Source of the DNA: Plazaster borealis
Lineage: Eukaryota; Echinodermata; Asteroidea; Forcipulatida; Labidiasteridae
Length of the DNA stretch: 64,000 bases
Direction of reading: 5' to 3'
Assembly (NCBI GenBank): GCA_021014325.1
Contig: JAJGQC010000558.1
Location: 1-64,000, forward strand
Shown: piece after piece, positions 1-12,500 of the stretch
Position numbering within the stretch: position 1 is the first letter of the stretch
Layout of the letters: every line of letters starts with the position of its first letter
Position numbers and translations under genes: made by a program
Notes under the pieces: model-generated
The model's database searches: none
Seen by the model: the letters and a program-made list of their open reading frames with translations, nothing else
What the model was told of the DNA's origin: nothing

Positions 1-291
1 TTAATGGTTAGCAGATCCTTAGCCAAAGCCGTTGCATGGCAAGCTTTCATAAAAACAAAGTATTGTTCCATATTTCATTATGCAAAAAAAGTGTTTATAC
101 TCACAAAGAGTGTTTTAATCAAGAAAATCAATAGCAAATCTACTGGGTAAAAAATTCTGAAACATTTCCTGGCACATGTATTCTTCCTTTCAAAGAAACA
201 TGAAAGGATGTGAGATTGCTGAGCACATGAACTTTAAATACATTTTTAAAATTGAAAAAAAGGTCTTTGGAAATGGTTCTCAAAACTTCAG

Positions 292-572
292 GTCAAGTGT
301 CGAGATCACCCGGCAACAGCAGCTCCGGTTCCTCGGGGTCTAACGGCTTCACATCATCTGGAAGTGGGGACGCATTCTCAGGCAACGGCCCGGTGCTGTT
401 TGTTAGAGGGCGCACCAGCGGGGCCACGGGGAGTAGCCAGAGCAACCTACTGAAGTCCAGCTACAGCAATGTGTACGTGCAGATATGGAAGACGATGCTG
501 ACTCTGGCTTCTGATCCGATGCCTTGTGTCAAGAGACTCGCCCAGCAACTCGTCAACCAGATCAACCTGAAG
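292..572 (+). CDS. RPTOR: RPTOR exon a: linker and last HEAT-type helices
   Basis: The acceptor is CTTCAG ending at 291 and the donor GTAAGG starts at 573. The exon begins with two bases completing a split codon and ends in phase 0. It encodes a Ser/Gly-rich stretch (about 50 residues) and then the helical segment [19 protein letters not shown] followed by [16 protein letters not shown], which matches the last HEAT-type unit before the Raptor linker. The ORF extends upstream of 291 only through intron sequence. The acceptor polypyrimidine tract is weak, so the 5' border is less sure than the donor. Confidence 0.85.
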
Positions 573-3500
573 GTAAGGCCGTGTCCAAATTGGCGGCTAC
601 GGCTACAGCTGGATTGCCCCAGTTGATCCAGTTGGACTAGCTAGTTAAACCATGCAGTTGGCAAGTCTAGTCGACCCTAGGGGTTAACCCCAGTGTTTCT
701 GGCTCACCATAGAGGAAGTTTCTTCCTCCATGGGCTCACATAGCAAGCATCCCAGTCTGCTCTGCCCACTATGTCCTTGGGTGGCCTTAGAGAACAACAG
801 CCTCACTTTTATATTACAGCCTCACTTTCATACTGACCAAGAAAAACACTCTTATGTCACTTTGTATTCAGTTATATTGTATTTATTTTCTCTCAGGCAA
901 CTGTTATGGCCAAGCCCCAGCTCGTTCTCGATGCGACAAGAAGGTCATCAACGTCCGCACCGAACAGTCCTTCAACGAGAAACGATAACGCCTTGCCCCT
1001 AAACCTCAGGTAAATAATCCCTCTTCTCTGCAGATATATTTGACATACATGTAGAACTTTCAACAATCTTTTATAAAGTTGTTTTTATTTCAAAGGATGT
1101 CCTCAACTCAGCCATCTTCTCTTTCCTTTCAGTGACTCGCCTCCACCGACCACGCTGAATATACCCAACGAGATAGTCAAACCGGTGCCCATCCGCGCAG
1201 GCGAGCAGCCCCTCCAGCGAGGCCGCAGAACCCTGGTCCAATCGGTTCGCAGTTTCCTCACTCCCAGAATTTCTCGAGGTCCAGGAAGATATTCGACAAA
1301 GGTCCAAGCATTGTGAGTGGATTCCAGATTCATCGCATTCAGACACTAGCCCTTTTTGACCATCAGTACGGCGAGCTGAATCAAAATGGGAAGTAGAACT
1401 TTTGAAAAAAGCGTCCACAAATTTAGTTTAACCCTTTGGAGACCATAGTGGCAACAAGCGACTCAAACCAAAATGCCCATAGCGACCGCAAATGGCTGCA
1501 AGATTTGACCTGCTTCCATTCACACAAAGAGGTCATAATGACAGCCATGTCCAGAATTGACATTGTCCATTGTCCAATGTTTCCCATGTTGACATACTGT
1601 TTACATTCCAAAAACAAACCAGACTTTCTGTTTCATATTGTTTTTTAAAGGCATTTTTACTGAAGAAAAAAAGTACAAATGTCAACATTAGTAGCTATGT
1701 ATTGGTATATTGTGATGATTATACAGAAACGAATGGTCTCTAATAAAAGGGTTAAAGAAAAGAACATTCCAATAGACACAATCGGCGACCAGAGTCGTGT
1801 GTTTCATAGTGGGTATACAATGTAAACAAACCAGGCAGCTACACCCAGTGTGCGTGGTCAAGCATGGCTTCCTCCGCACCTAAGGCAGAAGCACTCGGAA
1901 GCAGCAATGCTTTTCCACGAACACTGCGCGTTGCTTGCTTGGTTTGTTTACATTATATACCCACTATGAGTCACGTGACTTGGGTCGCAAATTGTGTTTA
2001 TTGTATCTGTTTCTTAGAGATGCAAATATTACTAAATTATGGTGAACTCAAGAAAGCCACTCATTCATTTATGTTCATGTGCGTAATTTTGACCTGTTTA
2101 TGCCGTTTCGCTCTTATTATTCAACTGTATTCGTTTCCCAATTCTCCTCCCAAACCACAGACATACGGGAGGCGGATGCAGTCAATATCACCACCAAGGA
2201 TCTCAACATCTCTAGCAAGTTCACGAATTGGTGCTGCAAGTATTTTGCTCAGTCTGTCATGAGGGTAGGTGGTGGCAATTTGCTCGGGTAGCAGAATTCA
2301 CCTCGGGATTGGGAAGGTGGTCGGGTTGGCGTAGTGGTAGCTTTCCTTGCCTTCCACCTCTAGGTCCCCAGTTCGAACATGCCGGGGGCACTACGTGGAT
2401 TGGGTTTTCAGTCCCTACCTGATTACGTGGGTTTTTCCTGGAATATTTCTCTGGGGTTTTCCTCCCACATGTAAAACTGAAACTTCCTTCCTTGTCTTCT
2501 CTCCATTTGGGTACAGTGATTAAGTTCGCTTGTCTGAGAGTCCTTGGCTTCATAACCAGAATAAATGAAATGAAATGAAAAGAAGAGTGGGGTGTGGGGA
2601 AGTTCTTTGACACAAGTTTGGAATGTTTGAAGTACTCTCGAAGCTGTCAACTCTCCCTGATTATGCAGAAAGTTCCCTGAAAATCCACCAATCTTTCTCT
2701 GTTCTAAAGAACAAATTTGAAAATCTCCCTGATTATTGAAACTTTGTCTCTAGTTATGTTGAGTGCAATTCTAAATATCTCCCTGATTGTTGTACAAAAT
2801 CTCCTGATTACAAGATGCAAATGTTGGCAGCTCTGATAATTCTTGCATCGGGAATAATTATCAATTAAATTACGTTTTCTTTTACGCTGATGCATAATTG
2901 TAAAGCACCAGACTCCAATATTTTTCCCCAGGCCTTTGATGGAAAATAAACCCTTCTTTAGCTTTCTAACCAGGGCTGGATTTCACAAAGAGCTAAGATT
3001 ATTAGGGTGTGTTCAATTAGCTTCCCGGGTCAGCCCAGCTAGGTCTGACCCCAGTGCGTTGAGTAGCTTTGACGTCATTGTTGTGGCTCACCCAGGTCAG
3101 GGTGCCAACTGCAACTCTGGCCGCAGCCTTTGCAAACTGACACCAACCCACAGAAATCTGAGAAAGCGATTCATGCACGAATCGTTTCTCAGATTCAATT
3201 GTTTGTGGATGAAATATTATCAAAACCATATTACCTCAAAGGGATCCTTACTCAAAATAAATTATACTATCAACAGCGGTTGTGCTTCTCACCAAGTAAG
3301 TTTTATGGTCATTCATTTTGGAGTATTTACCAATCTATGACCCTACCTTTAAATCGAGTTTGATAATTATGCAGCAACATCCGATCACCTCCTTGTCTAA
3401 CAGGCGCCTGAAGAGATGGACCCATACAGCACGTTACATCAGGAGCGGGAATGGCGATTTCTACGCAACGCGATGGCTAGGAAAGCAGCCAGGGAACAAT

Positions 3501-6500
3501 TGCAACGAGCTGGTAAGGAGCTTGTTCTATTATCAGTCTGTTCTTGTGTGGGTGTTGGCCTTATTGGTTTTTGGGACATCTTGTTTTTTCTCATTTAAAT
3601 TGATTTTACCAAACTGAGGCTGGATGGACAAAACAGTATGGCCCCTTTTTGGTATGATGAGAACAAATATTTAATGTTTATGAGTGCAAGGGGAGAACAT
3701 TTTCATTAGTTCCGTTCAACAAAAGCGAAGTCAAGTTGAATTGGAAATATTCCATCTTTCAACTAATTAAAATATTCTCTCCATTGTACAAAAGCAAAAC
3801 ATTCATTATTTGGTTTATAATCCAAGTAGATCTTTGTAATTTGATTGGAGGATGAAACTATAAGAATGAAAAACTACAAAATTGTATTCTGGCATCCACT
3901 ACAAGGGCCTTGTGTACTGCTGTGTATAATGGCACAAGTAAAAGCCGTCAATATTTGTTTTATAACACCCAAAACATATATTGTGCCTAGACGTTAGTTG
4001 CTATGGGTATAGAACATTGGTTGCTATGGGATAGTATATTGGTTGTTATGGGAATAAAACCTTGTTAGCTGCGTGTATGTCGCGTTCGCGCGGTTTCTAG
4101 TAAAAATAAGACATATCATGTGACGCACTCTAAACCAATCGAAAGGCAGAATAAGGGGTGTTTTAACATGCAATAGACTGTGCAAGTCTCGTGCGTATTC
4201 GAACATTGGGACCCGTTAAAGCGTGTGAGTTTGTTTCCTTCATGCGTTAAAGCATCGTACGTGGGACCAAAGTGGTCCCAAAATGTTTGAATACGCGAGA
4301 CTTACACGTTTATAGTCAACAAGGATGGGACATATGCACTGTGACTAACCAAAAGGCATGGTATATGGGTTAGGCCATGTGATGGTTTGAATAATGATTG
4401 CCGCATGACCTACAGTCTTCCAATCAAATGACAAGGATCCACTTGGGTGTTATATAATATATCACTTTGGGGACAGGGAATATGTATCATCCAGTCAATA
4501 TACTTATCGCTTTTTAGTGAGTTTTCTTTGTAATTGTATATATCCCTAGAACCGTTTTTAAATTTTCAATGTTTTTAATTCATGCGAGCATATTAATTAC
4601 CATATTATGGGATATAATAAGGAGTAATTGAATTGAATTGAATTGACATAAATGTTGATCAATCGCCTGAACTGTAGTTTTCTCCTACTTTTCCTACAGC
4701 CACAAGTCGTCTGGACGACCAGATCTTCATCAATAAGAACCAAGGGATTCCTATTGCACTCCGCTTCCAGCATTTCAGCCCTCACATCATCGTGGCTGAC
4801 AAAGAGGGCGTATGGTAATGACAGAAACACTCCTGTAATCACCAATTTCACCTTTGTGTGTGGCAAATAGTGTTAGCATTGTACCAACCAATTTTCACCT
4901 TTCTAGCTGGTTTGTGGAATTTGTCATGTTGGTCCAACCGTGGCCCAATGTCATGGCTCTGCTTATCGCAGATTTCTGCGCTTACTGTTACCATTTGCTG
5001 CTTACAATGTAAGTGCCAAATTTCTGCATTAGCTGTGTAAGGGAAGAATGCTTTGTAAAGCCCGGTTCATACTTCCTGCGAATGCGAATGCGAAGCGAAT
5101 TTAACGTCACAACTCTATTTTCGCTGCGAACTGTTCGTTGCAAATTGTTGACATCTGTGGAATAAATGCAACAAATATTTATTAATGGCCTGATTGAATT
5201 GTTTATCGATAGTGTGTGGAACTGGGAGAATGGGGAGCGAGTAAATACGTTCTCACATCTCAACCATAAAGACACCAAGCTAACGTCAATGGATATACTC
5301 AACTCTCACGACATCTCACTCCTCATGACTGGTAGTGGTGAGTATCTGATTCCATGGTACCCTGCTAGCGGCTAAACACTGAACTGCAGATAGGTCTGTA
5401 ATAAGCAGGCATGATGTTCTTCCTACTTCAGTCTGATTTCCACTTTTTTTTTTTTGCTCTTGGAAAAATCAGAAAAATTGTGATTAAATAACCTGAAAAG
5501 TCTATTAAACCTTACACCATGTGTACATGTAGGTCAGCCCTTGTACTCGACCAAAAAAGGACCAAAAATCATGCCTGAATAAGGCATTTGTGAGTTGGAT
5601 TAAAGTAATGTCTGGTTCAATGACTTGCTTATTAATAATAATCAGGCGTGCGATTTCTCGTTTTTTCCTGATTTCAGGATTTTCTCAAACCTTAAGGCTT
5701 CTTGAAAGAAGTAAAAGCTGTCATGAATTGTCCACATTATGTCCAAACTTGTAGTTTTGTATTTCTGGTGATGCACAGAGTCTGTAAACCTCCTGAATTG
5801 TAAACATCTGGGAGTTTCTGGTTGTAGAATAAGTGTTGAACCCTGGCCCGCAAGCCAGTTTTCAGGAATGTTCACATTCATCCATTTTCACCCCTGAACC
5901 CATGAGTCTGTAAATGTCCTGAATTGTAAACATCTGGGTGTTTCTGGGTGTAGAATGAGTGGTGAACCCAGGCCAGCAAATTACTTTTCATTAATTTTCA
6001 CATCTGTCTAATCTCATCCCTGAATAATGGACATTTATATTGTGCAATACCTATATAAATACAGGTATACTCTACTGCGCAATAAATAACAACAAATGCA
6101 GAGAAAAAAATTACTCTTGCTTGAAACGTGAAACAAATGGTTTACTCACAACTTACAGCTTAAAGGCACTGTACACGTTTGGTAATTACTCAAAATATAT
6201 ATTAGCATAAAAACTGACTTGGTAACAAGCAACAGAGAGCTGTTGATAGTATAAAACATTGTGAGAAACGACTCCCTCTGAAGTAACGTAGTTTTTGAGA
6301 AAGAGGTAATTTCTCACTAAAATAATAAAAACTTCTTGCAAGTAGTTTTTATTCCTATCTGAAAGCACACAAATTTGTACAACAGGGGTGTATTTTCTTT
6401 CATCATTTTCGATGACCAATTGAGCCCAAATTTTCACAGGCTTGTTATTTTATGCATATGTTGGGATACACCAAATGAGAAAACTGGTCTTTGACAATTA

Positions 6501-9500
6501 CCAAACGTGTACGATGCCTTTAAATTTGAATTCTTCAGACTTTAATAATAATAATAAAGAGACATTTATAAAGCGCAAACAGTTGCAGATCGGCTCTGTC
6601 TCGAGGCGCTATATACAAGCAAATGGATTGAACAAAATAAATTAAAAACAACGATACTAAAATACTGTTTGAAAAGATGAGTCTTAAGGCGAGACTTGAA
6701 CAGCTCGATGGTCGACGACTCCCTGATGATCGGTGGCAGGCTGTTCCAAAGTGTTGGAGCTACATCGCTGAATGCTCTACCACCATACGAACAAGTCCGT
6801 GGAGGAGGGGAAGGTTGATGCAGAAGATTGAGGGATGAAGACCGCAGGTGTCGAGTAGGCCTACTATAGAGACGGTTGCTATGTCAAATGGTCGGGTCAA
6901 GCTTTTGTATCAAATTCTCCAGATGAGCCAACCCTGGTACCAATGTGCGATAACACATTCATTCAAAAATTGTGTATAGGTGTTTGCCATCTCTTACGTT
7001 AATTACGCAGAAGCTTGCCCTGAATCATTTGACATAGCAACTGTCGATATAGGCCCTGGGCCCAATTTCATGGAGGTGCTTAAGCAGAAATTATTGCTGA
7101 TACCATCACAAGTTGTACATGTGACATGGTAGTTTGGCCGGTAACCTTATTATGGTAAGCATACATTTGTTGTGCTTAAGCAGCTCTATGAAATTGGGCC
7201 CAGGTCAATCTGAAACAAGCTAGTGAAGCTGATAACAAGATGATCATTTGTGTGTATGTGTTTGTATTTTCAGATGATGGTGCTGTACAGATATGGCGTA
7301 ACTATTTACCCAATAATAATGATAGTGGTGTGGAGCTAGTGTGGTCATGGCATGCCCTGTCAGACATGCTGCCCTCGGTCAAAGGTATGTCAAATACATC
7401 AACAAAACAAATAATAAAAGATGGGGTTGCATGGATGACTAGTGCATAAAGCGCTCGCCTCTCGGCACAGTGGCCCGGGTTCGATTCCCATATGTGAGAA
7501 GATTTTGTGTGTTTGTTCTCTCCTATGCCACGAGGGCTTTTCTGAAGGCCCTCCGGTTTTATTCTCTCCAGAAAAATCACTTGCTGTTTGTCTCTGGCTG
7601 TGCTACATGGGAATATGGGTCAATGTGGCTGGGCTAACAGAGTTTCCCATGACATCAGATTATTAAATGCATGTGTTGTACCTTCTCTCGTTGTGTTTGA
7701 CTGACGCGGTACATGTAGCTATAAGTGCCCTTTTGGGGGTTTTATTTATTGGTAATTGTAAACAAAAATATCTTAAATACTGTATTTGTGCATGTACCGT
7801 AGCTGCCAGTATTAAGAGCCCTTCTTTTTGTCCCATTCTTTCAGTTTCCCTCCCTTTTTCCCCTTCCCCCTTCCCCCAATTCCCATCCCTTCCCCTTCAA
7901 CTGCGGTAGGAGGTAGGATGGCTCTGTAGAGGTGCTGTTCACCTGTTCCGTCTTGCCACTCACAGGCGATTTTTGTAACTTTTTTTATATTTTTATATAC
8001 TGTAGGTTATTGTAAATACTATAGTTTTTATAATTATTTATCTTTTTTTCTTCATATTTCTTTTTGTAGTATTGTGCCGGAAAAGAAGTGTACTAAAAAA
8101 AGAAAAAAAACCCTTATCATTTTATAATGTTTTCATGGTTTTCTTTGCACACATGCTGGGACCCACGGAACATTAGTGGTTGCCACTGAGTAGGTTGCCC
8201 AGTTAACGTAAAATATTTTCTTAAATACTGTATTTGCACATGTACCTTGTCATTTTATGTTTTCAATGCACACTTGCTGAGACCAAATGAGTGGGTCGTT
8301 GCCACTGAGTGGGTCGTCGCCTAGTTGAAGTAAAAAACAATCTTAAATACTGTTTTGTGCATGTACCCTGTCATTGTTTTAGTTCATTGTTTTCTTTGTA
8401 AACATGGTGAGACCCACGGGAAACCAGTGGTTGCCACTGAGTGGGCCACCCAGTTTGAAGTGAAATAAATAAATAAAATGTGTGTATATTATTTCAGGAT
8501 CTGGTCTTGTCTTAGACTGGGAGCAGGAGTCTGGCATGCTCTTAGCATCAGGAGATGTTCGTATTATCAGGGTATGGGATACTCAGAGAGAAATCAGACT
8601 ACAGGTTAGTACACACTATATTTTTAAAATTGTTATACAGGCATGAGAGACCTCAGCGTCTCGGCAGATATTTTCACTTTTTTTCTTTTGAAACTCCGCA
8701 TTTTTTAATGGGACTCCGCACGTAAAATTACAGTTTCAGGCGGTGCACACTATTCCAAGAGCCAGCCACTCTTACCAGTACCAACTCGAGGGACTAATTC
8801 TAATAGTCGCTTTTCTTGAATTTTCAGGATATCCCAACAGGTGCAGATAGCTGTGTAACTAGCCTGGCTTGTGACAATGTAGGTAGATCTCTACTCATAG
8901 CTGGGCTCGGAGACGGCAGTGTCAGGCTATATGACAGGAGGCTGGCCCCAACAGACAGGTAAATAAAAAAGGAAATATGTATACTCTTGACACAAAAACA
9001 AGTTGACGACAATATTGTCGCTGCTGGAATTCAGGTGATGTGCATGTTGTATTTTCGTGTTGCATCGTGTTAGACTGGACAAAGGCCGCCCGTACTTTAC
9101 ACTATGGAGCGTAGTCAGAGCATGCAATCCCCGTGTGTTGGGGAAAAAAGATAAAATCCTGCCTTTTTGCTGGGGTTATTGCGTAGTCCTCGATTCAAGG
9201 CCTTTGACCTTTTATTGCAAGAAGAGGATTGTGTGTCATTGGGAGGTTTCCACTGTTGTAGTTCATTGTATTTCGGCTCAATGTAGGTAAGTCCGAGCAG
9301 ACGGAGAATTCAGCCTTGGTTCTGGGCCCAATTTCATAGAGCTGCTTAAGCAAACTATTTTGCTTACAAATTTTGTGCTTAGCCGAAATTTGCAGGATAC
9401 CAGTCAAAAATTGTGCATGTGACGTGGTATTTTGGCTGGTAACCATATTCTGGTAAGCATATTTTTATTGTGCATAGCTACTTTTTGTGCCTAAGCAGCA

Positions 9501-12500
9501 CTATGAAATTTGGGCCCTGGTCATGGGCCCATTTGGTGATCATGACTCACGGCCGTGGTGCTGCTGTTCACAGTGCGTGAATATGGTATATTCTCGAAAG
9601 AGAGAAACAAATCCCTGTACTTCATACAGAGTCTTTGTTCTCTTGGTTTTGTCAAGTCATTATTTCTTTGTGCCAGCGGTACTCTCAAAGAGTAAGGATT
9701 TCGACACTTCCGCTTAAACAATCCCGTCGGGCTGGAAAGGAAAAATATTGAAGATCCCGGGCGGTAACTGCTTGAAAGGGAAGGTGATTCTTCAAGTGAA
9801 CTTCTCATTATACTTGTCTTAAAACTATCTTCACCCTCTTACTGCACGGGTTGTATATGGTGATGCAACTGTGCACAGAACTATTTGTGTACTCTGTCCA
9901 TGCATTCACCACATGATATCATACTGCAGGCTGGTGTAGTGCATCTATCATTCAAATCCATACAGTGATACTGAAAGGTCAGACAGTAGGAGGGTTAAAT
10001 CTCATTGTTGTAACTTTAGTGGCATCACCTCAAAAGGCCTCATTTGTTTTATCTTTTGTTTGTATTTATTTATTTTTTCCAGTCGAGTGTTGACATTAAG
10101 AGAGCACAATAGCTGGGTGGTGAACGTTCACCTCCAGAAAGGATCAGGTGATGGCAAGATCATCAGCGCAAGGTAAATAACAATCTTTGACATTCTCACT
10201 CCAGGGAACATTTTCCAGTGAGTGAAACCATTTAACTGCGCAGGTTGTGTAGAGTGGCATCAGTTAATGCTGCTACAAAAGGGCGTTTGAACCTTCACTC
10301 ATAAATACCTGCAACAGTTTATTCATTCTGATTGGTCGAGAAGAGCTCACAGAGCCATGATTAAAGCAGCGATGTAAACACGGTCACGGTCTGTTTTAAC
10401 ATGACCTGATGACATTTAGTCAAAGAGGGCGCTATCAGATGATTGTGCGGAGCGTGCAAATTTCATGGCCCAATTTAAGTTGGTAGGTCACATGTTTGGC
10501 TCGTGCAAATTTGAAACTTGAGTGTGCCTGTTTGAAACTGAGCTACTTACACTTGACAAATGCATAGAAATTCAATGCAGAGTCAAGGTAAGCTGAGGCT
10601 AAACTGTTAGAATTGTTCTCAATGTTTTTGGATGTTTTTAACAGAAAGGTATTTATGAATGGGAATAAGAGAGTGGTGACTCATTCTTAAACGGCCGTTT
10701 AAAACCTTGCATGGTCGTGGCCGTGCGGTAAAAGACCTCCCATTCAGCTCAGTCCTTTATTTCTCGGCCACAACCCTTTAGGTTTTTAACGGCCATTTAA
10801 GAACTCGTCGCCCACTCTTTTATTTCCTAGTTCTCTCCTGTTGAAATTGTTGGGTTTTCATTAGTAAAAACAGTGTTCGCGTTATGTAAACTGCTTACCA
10901 AGTAAAATGTCATGTTGTAAAAAATGTGTAAAAAGTAGGAACCATAATTATTTTTTTAATTGTGCTAGAATTTGGTTAAGATATGGATGACTCGCCTATC
11001 TTAGCTATGTGTACGGCACAGACAGTAAATAGTGGTACAGAGACAATTACGGGCCTCTCAACTGTCCTTGGTTGTTGGTCTTTCTCTTTTCCATCTTACA
11101 AACAAAAATCAATTTTATTCTTGTAGAAAACATTGTTAATAAATGGAATTTCTTTGTTAGACTTGTGTCTTCTTCTAGAAACTGTGTGCTGTAGTGGGGC
11201 AGATAGGGAAATATATTGTTGTTGTTGTTTTGGTTTTGGTTTTGGTTTTGGTTTTGGGTTTTTTTTTTTTTTTTTTGGGGGGGGGATTGTGCCTATTAAC
11301 TTTTGGCTCACCTGCGAGGATAGAGGTCGATATTGTGTTTGAAAAGCCTTTGGAGCGCCACAGCAGCTCGGGGCGGTATACTCCCCAGGGAGCTGAGAAA
11401 GATTAAAGGAATGTTATTTGCCCAATGACCAGGGTGAATGTGAAGCACATTGATACGTTATTGTAAAATGCGCTATATAAGAACTAGTTATTATTATTAT
11501 ATTATGTCATGAGAAAGATATTCGGCTATAGGACCATCGCAGATTTGTTCTTCAAACAAAATATAGGTAGAAAGACAAGCAATGGCAGCCACTTTGAAAA
11601 GTATCAAAGTGTACTTGTCCATTAAACAAATGAGATAAATCTTCTCTTAGTGCTTGTACAAATAAAAGCAGGTTAGTACAGTCTTTTCTGGTGTTGTATT
11701 GGCCCGTAAAAATACTGAGCTTACAACCCCTACGGTCTTGTGGCTTTTTCACCCAAATTCGAGCCCCGCTCTTATCAACTAAATTTTACCTGTATTGTTG
11801 TTAAAAGATCAACCTTTTAAAATTGTATTTATGCCATATTTTGTGGCTTTTTCACCCAAATTCGAGCCCCGCTCTTATCAACTAAATTTTACCTGTATTG
11901 TTGTTAAAAGATCAACCTTTTAAAATTGTATTTATGCCATATTTTGTTTTAATTGTGTGAAAAGCACTAATGACGTCACTTTTGCTCAAAATACCTGGCT
12001 GTCAGACAAACATTCCTTCAGTTAAACGATCACTGCAGCATCGACGGTGCAGCCAAACTGCACTAGTAGTAGATTCAGTACACACAAGTAAACATAAAAC
12101 TTGGACATACTTGCGCAAATGTTAGTGGAATAGGAAACGTTTGTCTTAGAGACGGGTAGTTATTGCTTCTATTTCTGGTATTAGTGCTCATGGACACAGG
12201 AATACTTATTTTGCCTTCTGTTGCTGTTTTCTAACCAACAGTGTGAACGGCGATGTTCGCTTCTGGGATCCCCGATTCTCAGAGTCGGTCAAACTGATCC
12301 AGCCCAGCCTAACAAAAACTGCATAACATAATCGCCCTAAGTCCTGATAAAATTTGTAACTGGCTTTGTTTTTATTTGTTTACCTTAGAATAAATTAAGA
12401 ATAAATGTTCTATATGAACCAGTGTAGTACATTGCCTGCCAGAAAGGCCCTGGAATGTACAAGATCAATCTCTTTGTAAACAAAGGTTACATTCTCTAAT

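Noticed and set aside
1071..1418. Open frame on the - strand opposite RPTOR exon c
   Set aside because: It is antisense to a confirmed exon, with no signals or similarity of its own.
1864..2262. 132-codon + strand frame leading into exon d
   Set aside because: Most of it is the right arm of the foldback element and intron; only the Raptor exon downstream is supported, and that is in another frame.
2313..2420. tRNA gene
   Set aside because: A and B boxes are present but the arms do not pair, and a SINE body and tail follow.
7423..7495. tRNA gene
   Set aside because: There is a perfect B box but no acceptor stem; the non-tRNA body marks a SINE.
11133..11342. Small frame rich in Phe/Gly
   Set aside because: It is the translation of the GGTTTT and poly-T simple repeat.
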